Made by a program: the position numbers and the translations under genes
In this document: in pieces, positions 23,704 through 31,930 of the stretch
Layout: each line of letters begins with the position of its first letter
How positions within the stretch are numbered: the first letter of the stretch is position 1
NCBI GenBank assembly: GCA_963712825.1
Contig: CAVQJP010000023.1
Coordinates: 248,001 to 312,000 of the forward strand
Length of the DNA stretch: 64,000 nucleotides
Reading direction: 5' to 3'
Origin: AP-15 sp963712825
GTDB lineage: Bacteria > Pseudomonadota > Alphaproteobacteria > ATCC43930 > CGMCC-115725
Notes under the pieces: model-generated
What the model was told of the DNA's origin: nothing
Database searches by the model: none
What the model saw: only the letters and a program-made list of their open reading frames with translations

Positions 23704-24517
23704 GGCTCGCCCGGAGGTGCCGCCGGTCGCCCATCGCGCGCGCATTCTCGCGGTCGCCAACCAAAAGGGCGGCGTCGGCAAAACCACGACCGCGATCAAC
23801 CTGGCGACGGCGCTGGCCGCCGCCGGGCATCGCGCATTGGTTGTCGACCTCGACCCGCAGGGCAATGCCAGCACCGGGCTCGGCGTCGAGCGCAACCAGC
23901 GGCGGCTGACCAGCTACGAGCTGATCCTCGGCGAAGCCGAGCTCGCCGACGCGGTATTGCCGACCGAAATCCCCGGTCTGTCGCTCATCCCGGCCTCGCA
24001 GGATCTGAGTGGTGCGGAGATCGAGCTCATGAACCGCGAGCGCCGCGAATTCCTGCTGAGCCGGGCGCTGCGCAGTCAGGTGCGCGACTGGGACGAGGTT
24101 TTGATCGACTGCCCGCCGTCACTGAATTTGTTGACGATCAATGCGCTGGTCGCGGCCGATGCGGTGCTGGTGCCGATGCAATGCGAATTTTATGCGCTCG
24201 AAGGGCTGAGCCAGCTGATGCGGACGATCGAGCGGGTGCAGCGTGCACTGAACCCGCGGCTGGAATTGCAGGGTGTATTGCTGACCATGTATGACGGCCG
24301 CAACAATCTGAGCAACTCGGTGGCGCTCGACGTGCGCGGCCATTTCGGCGCCAAGGTGTTCGATACTGTGATCCCGCGCAATGTCCGGGTGTCGGAGGCG
24401 CCGTCGCACGGCAAGCCGGTGCTGATCTACGACCACCGCTGCGCCGGGGCGCAGGCCTATATCCAGCTCGCCGCCGAAATCCTGCGCCGCGCCGGCACGG
24501 GTGTGTCGCCGCCATGA
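23684..24517 (+). CDS. parA: chromosome partitioning ATPase ParA
   Basis: A 277-residue ParA/Soj ATPase with the deviant Walker A ANQKGGVGKTTTAINLA, Walker A' VVDLDPQGNASTGLG, and DEVLIDCPPSLNLLT as Walker B. It drives segregation of ParB-parS complexes over the nucleoid. GTG 23684 lies eight bases after an AAGG site and overlaps the rsmG stop; TTG 23678 is an alternative. Length and motifs are normal for a chromosomal ParA. Confidence 0.95.
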   Translation: MSLTGVEARPEVPPVAHRARILAVANQKGGVGKTTTAINLATALAAAGHRALVVDLDPQGNASTGLGVERNQRRLTSYELILGEAELADAVLPTEIPGLSLIPASQDLSGAEIELMNRERREFLLSRALRSQVRDWDEVLIDCPPSLNLLTINALVAADAVLVPMQCEFYALEGLSQLMRTIERVQRALNPRLELQGVLLTMYDGRNNLSNSVALDVRGHFGAKVFDTVIPRNVRVSEAPSHGKPVLIYDHRCAGAQAYIQLAAEILRRAGTGVSPP

Positions 24518-25377
24518 GCGAGCGCGCGCGCCGCCGTCCGCTGGGACGCGGTCTGGCCGCGTTGTTCGGCGAGACCGAGGGCGAGGCCGCGGCTTTTGAC
24601 CCGGAAAGCCAGCGCCGGGTTCCGATCGAGCTGATCCGGCCGAGCGCGTTGCAGCCGCGCCGCCGCTTTGCCGAGGCGGAGCTCGAAGCGCTCGCCCAGT
24701 CGATCCGCGAGAAAGGCGTGCTGCAGCCGTTGCTGGTGCGTCCGGTTTCCGGCGACGACGCCGCGTTCGAGCTGGTCGCCGGCGAGCGGCGCTGGCGGGC
24801 CGCCCAGCGGGTCGGACTGCACGAGGTCCCGGTCATCGTTCGGACGCTCGCCGACACCGAGGCGCTCGAAATCGCTCTTGTCGAAAATTTGCAGCGCGAG
24901 GATTTGTCGGCGCTCGAAGAAGCGGAGGCCTACAAGCGGCTGGTGACCGAGTTCGGCCGCACCCAGGCGAGCCTCGCCGAAGCGGTCGGGAAAAGCCGCA
25001 GCCACGTCGCCAACACCTTACGGTTGCTGAGCCTGCCGGCGCCGGTGCGCGACCGGCTCGACGAGGGCGAATTGTCGGCCGGCCATGCGCGGGCATTGCT
25101 CGCCGCCGCCGACCCCCTAGCCCTCGCCGACGAGGTCGTGCGCCGCGGGCTCAATGTCCGCGCCACCGAAAAGCTGGTGCAGCGCCGGGCGCAACTGCCG
25201 CCGGCGCCGCGCCGCGCCATCCGGGACGCCGACACATTGGCGTTGGAGCGCGATCTCGGCGCCGCGCTCGGGCTGCGCGTCACCCTCGAGCCCAAAGCGC
25301 GCGGCGGCGCGCTGACCCTGCATTACCAGAACCTCGACCAACTCGACCGCGTCCTGCGGCTGCTGCGCGCGGGGTAG
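24514..25377 (+). CDS. parB: chromosome partitioning protein ParB
   Basis: A 287-residue ParB/Spo0J protein. RRPLGRGLAALFG at the N-terminus is the ParA-stimulating motif; LQPLLVRP and the CTP-binding GERRWRAAQRVG follow; the helix-turn-helix QASLAEAVGKSRSHVANTLR binds parS; the C-terminal dimerisation region ends LHYQNLDQLDRVLRLL. ATG overlaps the parA stop (ATGA). All expected domains are intact. Confidence 0.96.
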   Translation: MSERARRRPLGRGLAALFGETEGEAAAFDPESQRRVPIELIRPSALQPRRRFAEAELEALAQSIREKGVLQPLLVRPVSGDDAAFELVAGERRWRAAQRVGLHEVPVIVRTLADTEALEIALVENLQREDLSALEEAEAYKRLVTEFGRTQASLAEAVGKSRSHVANTLRLLSLPAPVRDRLDEGELSAGHARALLAAADPLALADEVVRRGLNVRATEKLVQRRAQLPPAPRRAIRDADTLALERDLGAALGLRVTLEPKARGGALTLHYQNLDQLDRVLRLLRAG

Positions 25378-25387
25378 AGCCAACCTA

Positions 25388-25990
25388 ATGACCGTCGCCT
25401 TAAGCCTATTAGGCCCCAATGATTGGGCGGCATTAGTGATTGGCAGATTGATAATGTCTTGGGGTCTCTTCGATCAGCGTCTCTACGCGCAGATAATTCT
25501 TTTTGAGTTTGAGAAATATATGAATGACCCAAGCGGAGATGCACCAACGATCGAGAAGATAATCGAATATTCGTTCAAGAAAAGAATTGAACGGTTACGG
25601 AAGCTAGCATTCGAATTATCAGAAGCTGATAAAAATACCATGCGAAAAGTTGACGAAATTATACGAAAACTAAAGGAGCTGTCACAGATCAGGCATCACC
25701 TCGCTCATGGGTACATTCGCATAGGCTCGGCTCCAGGCCAACCACTCGCAGTTGATGTGCTTTCTCACCGAGAAAAATGGGACTCTCAAAAAATTCTCAC
25801 GCGTAAGGTTTTGAAGGAAGGGTATAAGCCTACACACAATGATTCCCGCTCTTCCTACACGCTGGACCGCTTAATTAAGGCGAAAACTCAGCTAGACCAT
25901 CTTCATGATGAATTTTCCGACGTATTCGGTAGGATTCGAGCCCTGGCGGCGAGGCGAAGAGAGGACGCTCAACCGCCACAAATGAGCTGA
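25388..25990 (+). CDS. hypothetical HEPN-like protein in low-GC DNA
   Basis: A 200-residue, mostly helical, charged protein in DNA markedly AT-richer than parB, 10 bases upstream. ELSQIRHHLAHGYIRIG (near residue 110) is an R-x4-H motif in the context seen in HEPN domains, with long helices before (KKRIERLRKLAFELSEADKN) and after. HEPN proteins are often RNases or nucleotidyltransferase partners in toxin or defence systems; no partner gene is adjacent, so function is open. The composition suggests horizontal acquisition into the par region. Confidence 0.6.
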   Translation: MTVALSLLGPNDWAALVIGRLIMSWGLFDQRLYAQIILFEFEKYMNDPSGDAPTIEKIIEYSFKKRIERLRKLAFELSEADKNTMRKVDEIIRKLKELSQIRHHLAHGYIRIGSAPGQPLAVDVLSHREKWDSQKILTRKVLKEGYKPTHNDSRSSYTLDRLIKAKTQLDHLHDEFSDVFGRIRALAARRREDAQPPQMS

Positions 25991-26039
25991 CAGGTCGGGC
26001 CGGATAATCTAGCCCGCAAATACGCTTTGTCCACTTGGG

Positions 26040-26492
26040 TTAGCCGGCAAGCCCGTTGAAGGGGGTCGCCAGAAGGCGCGGTTCGAAATCGCGGGTGGGG
26101 GTAAAGGCCTCCAGTGTTGCAGACGCAGGGGTTTGCCCGCAACCGGCCCCGGTGTCGGCTTCCGCCAAATCGACGGTCCGATGGTTCGGCGCATCTGCGA
26201 CCAGCAACACCACGCGCCACCCGTCGGCGGCGAGCTTATGGGCGCGCGCAATCGCGGAGGCTTGCGCCGACAAGCCAGCACCGTTGACCGGCAAGCGCTC
26301 GATCCAAGTGCTGCGCGGAGCATTCGCCAGGATCGCCCCATCGACGCCGTCTTCGCAAAAAACGATGTCGGCCGCGGCAATTGCCGGCGCGATTTTGCCA
26401 GGACACAGCGAAGCGGCGACGACCAGCACAGGGGATCGCCGGCCGGTGGCGCGGCTCGGCGACAAACCAGACACGGCGCTATCGAGCGGCAT
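26040..26492 (-). CDS. hypothetical protein, possibly related to tetrapyrrole methylases
   Basis: A 150-residue protein. Its central part, PAIAAADIVFCEDGVDGAIL and later ADGWRVVLLVADAP, resembles the N-terminal half of CobA/siroheme-type methylases ('AADVVLYD...VVRLKGGDP'), but the SAM-binding GGDP is replaced by VADAP and the second domain is absent. It may be a degenerate relative rather than an enzyme. ATG 26492 has a GGAGG site seven bases upstream; an ATG six bases earlier is also possible. Confidence 0.45.
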   Translation of the reverse strand: MPLDSAVSGLSPSRATGRRSPVLVVAASLCPGKIAPAIAAADIVFCEDGVDGAILANAPRSTWIERLPVNGAGLSAQASAIARAHKLAADGWRVVLLVADAPNHRTVDLAEADTGAGCGQTPASATLEAFTPTRDFEPRLLATPFNGLAG

Positions 26493-26741
26493 CGTCATCC
26501 TCCATCCAACAGCCGACTGTCTGCATTCTACATCGACAGCCAACAGATCGAGAATCTAACTCCTATTTGCAAATGTCAATATGCCCTATCAAGCAGATAA
26601 TTTATGTTATTAATGAAACGCCTTTTTGCGACGGCGACTTGCTGCGTTAAGCTCCCCTCCGTCGTCGCGCTCGCCATCGCGGGACCGAACAAGGTTGTTG
26701 CCGATGCCTTTGTCTTTTCCGCCTCGACCCGGGCGCATCCG

Positions 26742-27068
26742 GTGAGACTTGCCGCGCTCGCCTTGCTGCTGCTCCTCGCCGGCTCGGCGTTGGCGGCGCC
26801 GCCGCAGAACGCCGACCCCGCACTGGCGCCGTGGTACCGCAGTCTGCTTCAGCCCGGCACCGAGATGTCGTGCTGCTCGCTCGCGGACTGCCGGCCGACC
26901 GAATACCGGATCAAGTCCGATCACTACGAAGCCTTGATCGGCGGCAGCTGGCTCGCCGTGCCGCCCGACAAGATCCTGCAGCGCACCGACAACCCGACCG
27001 GGCACGCGATCGTCTGCTGGACGCCGCAGCGCGGCATCATGTGCTTTGTCCGCTCGACCGAATCTTAG
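26742..27068 (+). CDS. hypothetical small periplasmic protein
   Basis: A protein of about 108 residues from GTG 26742: signal peptide VRLAALALLLLLAGSALAA, then a short mature domain beginning PPQNADPALAPWYRSL. Conserved-looking cysteines (MSCCSLADCRPTEYR and IVCWTP, IMCFV) and the WYRSLLQPG segment suggest a known small proteobacterial secreted family that I cannot name. A longer in-frame start exists at 26604 but would put about 46 residues before the signal sequence. Function is unknown. Confidence 0.6.
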   Translation: MRLAALALLLLLAGSALAAPPQNADPALAPWYRSLLQPGTEMSCCSLADCRPTEYRIKSDHYEALIGGSWLAVPPDKILQRTDNPTGHAIVCWTPQRGIMCFVRSTES

Positions 27069-27144
27069 AATTAGCCCCAAATCTTATCGTAAGCGCCGAG
27101 TCTCAACGTTAGCCGAAAAAAATTGCCAAAATAAACCTTTTGGC

Positions 27145-27225
27145 CGTCATTCCCGCGAAAGCGGGAACCCAGGATGGCAACAGATCGAGGTTGCCCTGGA
27201 CCCCCGCTTTCGCGGGGGCGACGAA
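27145..27225. repeat. TTCCCGCGAAAGCGGGAA-type palindromic repeat pair
   Basis: CGTCATTCCCGCGAAAGCGG and ACCCCCGCTTTCGCGGGGGC flank about 45 bases and are mutually complementary, forming a large hairpin made of two smaller ones. This is the best match in the window to the widespread alphaproteobacterial intergenic repeat of this type. It lies between two convergent genes and may terminate both. Confidence 0.7.
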
Positions 27226-27298
27226 CAGACTGCCGGGGTAATGATGAGATGGTGCGCGTGCGCTTCTAGTCTAAGGCTAGCCTCGGTGGCTTCCCTGC

Positions 27299-28531
27299 TT
27301 AGGGGGAGCCCGGCATGTTCGGCACCCTGGGTAGGGATTGCCCGGCTCCGCCGCGCGGCGCGGCGCGGCCGGGGATGCCGGGAGGCGGCGTCTGCATCCC
27401 GGCGCCCGGCGGGATATTGGGCGTCGGCGTCGGCTCGGCGCCGATGATCGGAATGTTCGCCAGCTTCTGGTTCTGGCCGGGGGGTTCCGCCGGACGCACC
27501 AGCGCCTCGACCTGCCGGTCGGTCAGCTGAACGCCGTAATAGAGCTGGTAGAAGTCGCGGGCGACGGCTCGCAGATCCTGCTGGTATTGGTCGGGGTAGA
27601 ACAGGCCCGCCAGCCAATAGAGCCCGACAGCGCGGTTGACCCCGGGCGGGTCGTCGATCCAGCCGAACGGGTCGGCCGGCGCCAGATAGACTTTTTTGGC
27701 GCGCACCGCCGCAAGCCCGCGCCAGCGCGGGCTGCGCAGCAGGGCGTTGTAAAAGCTGCGCTGCTGGGCGACGATGATCTGCGGGTTCCAGGCGAAGATC
27801 TGGTCGGGCGTGACCTGTGTCAGCCCATTGCGGCCGAGCCCGCCGGCGACGTTGATGACCCCGGCCTGCTCGATGTCGCTGGCTTGCGCCGAGCCGGGCA
27901 GCGCCGTTTCCAGGCCGTCGGCGCCGCGCCCGTAATAGACCGTCGGCCGGTCGGTCGCCGGGCTGATCAGCAGCTGCCCGCGCAATGCGCCGATCGCATG
28001 AAAGGCATAGCTCGCGACCGCGAGGCCGTGGTCGCCGGCGCCGAGGATCGGGCTCAGCTGACGCAGCAGTTGGGGCATCAGCTGGATGCTGTCGTCGAGC
28101 AGGATGTAGGGCGTGTGGGACTGCTGTTGGATGCGGTTGGCAAGCGCTATCGTCGGCGGCGAGATCACGCCGTAGCCGATGATCAGATCGGGATGCAGCC
28201 GTTCCACATCGTAGGCGGTTGCCGTCGGGTAGAGTCCGCCGAGTTGGCCGACGACCGGCAGCCGCGCATATTTGGCCGGCAGCAATGCGCGCTGGGCGCG
28301 CGACAACCCGAGCGGCCAGCCGATCAGCTTTGCCGGGACGAGCGCGTAGACAAACACCGCCGAGGCGGGACCCGCCGGCATGATCCGGTCGATCTCGGCC
28401 GGCAACATGACCCGGCGCCCGGCCGAATCGGTAAATTCGGCGGAGCGAGCCGGCGCTGCGGCGACAAGCAGCACCAGCCCGATTGCGATCCGCGCGGCGA
28501 GCGTTCGAAGCGGCATCGGCATGTTCGACAA
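27299..28531 (-). CDS. periplasmic binding protein, iron-complex/B12 (BtuF/FepB) type
   Basis: A 410-residue exported protein (signal near residues 5-30, ending AAAPARSAEF). TDSAGRRVMLPAEIDRIMPAG opens the domain, and LHPDLIIGYGVIS and TPDQIFAWNPQIIVAQQ mark the two lobes typical of siderophore, haem or cobalamin receptors. The last 60 residues are proline-rich (TPTPNIPPGAGMQTPPPGIP) and not part of the family fold. No permease or ATPase gene is adjacent, so its transporter must be encoded elsewhere. Confidence 0.82.
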   Translation of the reverse strand: MSNMPMPLRTLAARIAIGLVLLVAAAPARSAEFTDSAGRRVMLPAEIDRIMPAGPASAVFVYALVPAKLIGWPLGLSRAQRALLPAKYARLPVVGQLGGLYPTATAYDVERLHPDLIIGYGVISPPTIALANRIQQQSHTPYILLDDSIQLMPQLLRQLSPILGAGDHGLAVASYAFHAIGALRGQLLISPATDRPTVYYGRGADGLETALPGSAQASDIEQAGVINVAGGLGRNGLTQVTPDQIFAWNPQIIVAQQRSFYNALLRSPRWRGLAAVRAKKVYLAPADPFGWIDDPPGVNRAVGLYWLAGLFYPDQYQQDLRAVARDFYQLYYGVQLTDRQVEALVRPAEPPGQNQKLANIPIIGAEPTPTPNIPPGAGMQTPPPGIPGRAAPRGGAGQSLPRVPNMPGSP

Positions 28532-28632
28532 AACCAGCGGTTACAACCGCCGCGACTATAGCGGCGGCGGTCCGGCTGGCAAGCGCGGCGGGGATAGCGG
28601 GTGCCCGGCGACGCCGCTTTCCCCGGCTCATC

Positions 28633-28662
28633 CGGCGAGTAGACTGGCGGCGAGTAGACTGG
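28633..28662. repeat. 15-bp tandem duplication
   Basis: CGGCGAGTAGACTGG is repeated twice without spacing between the divergent binding-protein and FkbM methyltransferase genes. It could be a regulatory repeat or a replication-slippage product. Confidence 0.6.
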
Positions 28663-28769
28663 CCGGGTTGCGCGGAAGGGGGCGGAGGTTGAACTCGAGC
28701 TCGAGCGGAATTTTGCCGGCGGATGCCGCAAGCGCTCCCGCCGACCGCGGCGGCGGCAGCGGGCGCGAG

Positions 28770-29519
28770 ATGCGTCGCGAACCCTATCGCTGGCGGTTCT
28801 CGGGGAGCTTTATCGCCCATCTGTTCAAGGCGACCGTGCAGCAGCACCACCGCGACCTCGCCCCGACGATCGGCCGCTTTGTGCCGCCTGCGGCCGTGGT
28901 TTTCGACATCGGCGCGCATGCCGGGCAATATACGAAGCTCTTCGCGCGCGCCGCGTCGCGCGGGCGGGTTTACGCGTTTGAGCCGGGAAGCTATGCGCGC
29001 GCGATCCTGCGTGCGGTCGTGGCGGTGCGCCGCTTGGCCAATGTCGCGGTGATGCCGATGGCGCTGGGCGGGACTTGCGGTGTCGCCACGCTGAGCATGC
29101 CGATCAAGCGCGGCGGCAGCTTTGGCTTTGGTCTGTCGCATCTCGGTCGGCCGCATGACCGCTGGAGTGCCGTGGCCCAGGAGCTGGTCGGGCTGGCGAC
29201 GCTCGACGCGGTCGCGGCGGCGCTCGATCTCGACCGCCTCGATCTGATCAAGGCCGACATCGAAGGCTCCGAATTGGCGCTGTTGCGCGGCGGCGAACAG
29301 ACTTTGCGGCGGTTTCGCCCGATCCTGGTGATCGAGCTGGTGGGCGCGCATCTGGCGCGCGCCGACAACCGCGTCGAGGACGCCTTCGCCTTTCTCGCCG
29401 GGCTCGGCTACACCGCTTTCGATCTGACCGCCGCCGGCGAGCTGGTCCCGGCGCCAGGCCCGCGCGACGGCGAGTTCTGGTGCTTTTACGGCGGCGACCC
29501 GCAGCCCGCGATCGGTTAA
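28770..29519 (+). CDS. FkbM family methyltransferase
   Basis: A 249-residue methyltransferase. VVFDIGAHAGQYTKLFARAA is the FkbM motif I, VYAFEPGSYARAIL motif II, and LDLIKADIEGSELALLRGGE the hallmark FkbM acidic motif. These enzymes O-methylate sugars, lipids or natural products. ATG 28770 gives a normal family length; TTG 28689 would add 27 residues. It is followed after 41 bases by a CoA-transferase gene on the same strand. Confidence 0.82.
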   Translation: MRREPYRWRFSGSFIAHLFKATVQQHHRDLAPTIGRFVPPAAVVFDIGAHAGQYTKLFARAASRGRVYAFEPGSYARAILRAVVAVRRLANVAVMPMALGGTCGVATLSMPIKRGGSFGFGLSHLGRPHDRWSAVAQELVGLATLDAVAAALDLDRLDLIKADIEGSELALLRGGEQTLRRFRPILVIELVGAHLARADNRVEDAFAFLAGLGYTAFDLTAAGELVPAPGPRDGEFWCFYGGDPQPAIG

Positions 29520-29560
29520 GCTGTTGCCGCTTTAACTCGTCCACGCCTCAGGAGCCCGGC

Positions 29561-30748
29561 ATGACCCGTCCGTTCGAGGGCATTCGCATCATCGACATCA
29601 CCCATGTGCTGGCCGGCCCGTTTGCCGCTTATCAGCTCGCGGTGCTCGGTGCCGACGTGATCAAGGTCGAGGATCCGAACGACCCGGACCAGAGCCGGGA
29701 CGGCGGCACCGACCGAGCCCTGAACCGCAAGCGCATGGGGACGTCGTTTCTGACGCAGGGCTCGAACAAGCGCGCGATCACACTCAACCTGAAAAGTCCG
29801 GCCGGGCGCGATGTCCTGAAGCGGCTGGTCGCGCGCTCCGATGTGATGGTCGAGAACTATCGGCCGGGTGCGTTCGAGGCGCTGGGCCTCGGCTACGAGG
29901 CGATGGCGGCGATCAATCCGCGCCTTGTCTATTGCTCGATCTCGGCATTCGGACACACTGGGCCGAAACGCGAGCGCACCGCCTACGACCAAGCGATCCA
30001 GGCGACTTCCGGGCTGATGGCGATGACCGGCACAGCCGAGACGAGCCCGCTCAAATTCGGCGCCCCCGCGGTCGATTATTCGACCGGCACGACCGCCGCC
30101 TTCGCGCTCGCCGCCGCGCTGTTTCAGCGCGAGCGCACCGGCCGTGGCCAGTATATCGATCTGGCGATGCTCGATGTCGCGATGATCCTGATGGCCTCGC
30201 ACGTGACCGGCTATCTGCGCAGCGGCACCGAGCCGCACCCGACCGGCAACCGCGGCCATTTTGCCACCAACGGCGCCTACGCAACAAAGGACGGGATCGT
30301 CATGCTGGCTGCCGGCAATCTGCACCAGCAGCGCCGGCTGTGGGAGGCGGTCGGGCGTCCTGACCTGGTCAAGCACGACTATGAGGCGCGCGAGAGCGAC
30401 CGCGAGCGCGAAGGGGCGATCCTCGCCGACATCCTTTTGACCCGGAGCGCTGACGACTGGGAAGAATTCTTTCAGGCGCACCATGTGCCGGCGGCGCGGG
30501 TACGGTCGATGGCCGAGGCCGTCGCCGATCCGCAAATCGCCTCGCGAGGCACGCTCCACCATTTCGCCGAGGGCCCCGGCGTCGACGGCCCGTTCGCGGT
30601 GCCGGTCGCCGGGTTCCGCTTTGCCGATGGCGGGCCGAGCATCGAAACCCCGCCGCCCCAGCTCGGGGCCGACACCGACGCCGTCCTCACGCAAGTCGGC
30701 TACAGCGCGGCTGAAATTGCCGAGTTCCGCCGCGACGGCGTTGTTTAA
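29561..30748 (+). CDS. CaiB/BaiF family (class III) CoA-transferase
   Basis: A 395-residue CoA-transferase beginning MTRPFEGIRIIDITHVLAGP behind an AGGAG site. LGADVIKVEDPN and VMVENYRPGAFEALGLGYE are family signatures, and KFGAPAVDYSTGT likely carries the catalytic aspartate. Such enzymes move CoA between carboxylic acids (carnitine, formate/oxalate, aromatic or branched acids); the substrate is not determined. The gene ends just before a palindromic repeat. Confidence 0.9.
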   Translation: MTRPFEGIRIIDITHVLAGPFAAYQLAVLGADVIKVEDPNDPDQSRDGGTDRALNRKRMGTSFLTQGSNKRAITLNLKSPAGRDVLKRLVARSDVMVENYRPGAFEALGLGYEAMAAINPRLVYCSISAFGHTGPKRERTAYDQAIQATSGLMAMTGTAETSPLKFGAPAVDYSTGTTAAFALAAALFQRERTGRGQYIDLAMLDVAMILMASHVTGYLRSGTEPHPTGNRGHFATNGAYATKDGIVMLAAGNLHQQRRLWEAVGRPDLVKHDYEARESDREREGAILADILLTRSADDWEEFFQAHHVPAARVRSMAEAVADPQIASRGTLHHFAEGPGVDGPFAVPVAGFRFADGGPSIETPPPQLGADTDAVLTQVGYSAAEIAEFRRDGVV

Positions 30749-30754
30749 GCGGCG

Positions 30755-30808
30755 ACCCCTCACCCCGGCCCTCTCCCCCGCAAGCGGGGCGAGGGAGAGA
30801 ACGGAGCA
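30755..30808. repeat. CCCTCACCCC/CTCTCCCCCGC-type repeat
   Basis: CCCCTCACCCCGGCCCTCTC followed by CCGCAAGCGGGGCGAGGGAG forms a strong stem-loop directly after the CoA-transferase stop and before the convergent DUF2076 gene. It belongs to the same family as those at 22.98, 35.84 and 59.47 kb and could act as a bidirectional terminator. Confidence 0.65.
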
Positions 30809-30837
30809 TTAAGTTTGCGATGCAGGGATGAACCGCG

Positions 30838-31737
30838 TCAGCACTGGTTGCTGTCGCCGCCGCCAAAATCGCCGCCGCTGAAGTCCTGGTCCTGGCCACC
30901 GCCAAAATCCTGGTCCTGACCGCCGCCGGGGTCAAAGCTGCCGCCCGCGTAGTCCTGGCCGGAGCTGTAGTCCTGACCGCCGCCGGCATCGCCGCCGCTG
31001 AAATCCTGGTTCTGGCCGCCGCCGCTGGGGTCGAAGCTGCCGCCCGAGAAATCCTGGTCGGCGCCGCCCTGGCCGGCGCCGGCGTCGCCGTAATAGTTGT
31101 TGACCACGGATTCGCCGAGACCGGGGGTCGTCCCCTGGCCGCCGAGAATGCCGGCGCTGGCGCGCTGGCCGAACAGCGACTCGATTCCCTGGAACAACAG
31201 TGCGCCGCCGGCAACTCCGGCCGCGGTCGCCGCCGCCGAGCGCAGAAAGCCGCCGCCGCCACCCATGCCGCCCGCACCCATGCCGCCGCCCATGAATCCG
31301 CCGGCGCCCGGTTGCTGCCCGTAGCCGCCTTGCTGATAAGGCTGCTGCTGCGGATAAGGCTGAGCCGGGGGCGCGGCGGCGACCTGGGGTGCGCGCGTCC
31401 ACGGTCCCGCCGCCGGGACACTGCCGGTGCTTTGCTGGGGTGCGGACGGGGGCGCCTGGCGCGAGCCGAACAGGCTGCCGAGAAAGCTCGTCGAGGCCGG
31501 ACGCGCCTGCTGCTGCGCGTCGGTCAGCTGGCGCTCAAGCTCGGTGATCGTGTTTTGCGCGTTGTGCAGGCTCAAATCCTGGATCAGCACGGTCTGGGCC
31601 AGGTAATAGGGCGCGTCCGGCTGCTCGGCCATGGTCTGGCGGATCAGCGCATCGGCGTCGGGGTCCTTCTGCTGTCCCGCCGCGTTTTTGAGACGCGCGA
31701 GCAGGGTCGTCAGCAGGTCTCGTTCCTGAGGCGTCAT
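30838..31737 (-). CDS. DUF2076 family protein
   Basis: A 299-residue protein with the DUF2076 N-terminal domain (MTPQERDLLTTLLARLKNAA, then QPDAPYYLAQTVLIQDLSLH), a low-complexity Pro/Gln/Gly linker, and a conserved hydrophobic GFLRSAAATAAGVAGGALLF segment. The last 80 residues are imperfect repeats of GGGQDQDFSGGD, ending in cysteine. Family members are periplasmic or membrane-associated and of unknown function. The repeated tail arises from tandem DNA repeats at 30.84-31.06 kb. Confidence 0.85.
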   Translation of the reverse strand: MTPQERDLLTTLLARLKNAAGQQKDPDADALIRQTMAEQPDAPYYLAQTVLIQDLSLHNAQNTITELERQLTDAQQQARPASTSFLGSLFGSRQAPPSAPQQSTGSVPAAGPWTRAPQVAAAPPAQPYPQQQPYQQGGYGQQPGAGGFMGGGMGAGGMGGGGGFLRSAAATAAGVAGGALLFQGIESLFGQRASAGILGGQGTTPGLGESVVNNYYGDAGAGQGGADQDFSGGSFDPSGGGQNQDFSGGDAGGGQDYSSGQDYAGGSFDPGGGQDQDFGGGQDQDFSGGDFGGGDSNQC

Positions 31738-31930
31738 GATTGCCTTCCGCTGCGGAAAAGCGGCGCTCCTCCGATGAAGAGCACCGGCGTCTGCGGGTTC
31801 CTGCGAGCAAGAGCCGGCGCGCCGGGCTAGATGTGGGGAGAAGGGGTGCGCCGTCAATGACCCTGCCAAGCCGTGCCGCGGCGCTCCATGCCGGGCGCAT
31901 TCGCAGCGAATTCAGCAGGAATTCGGCCGC

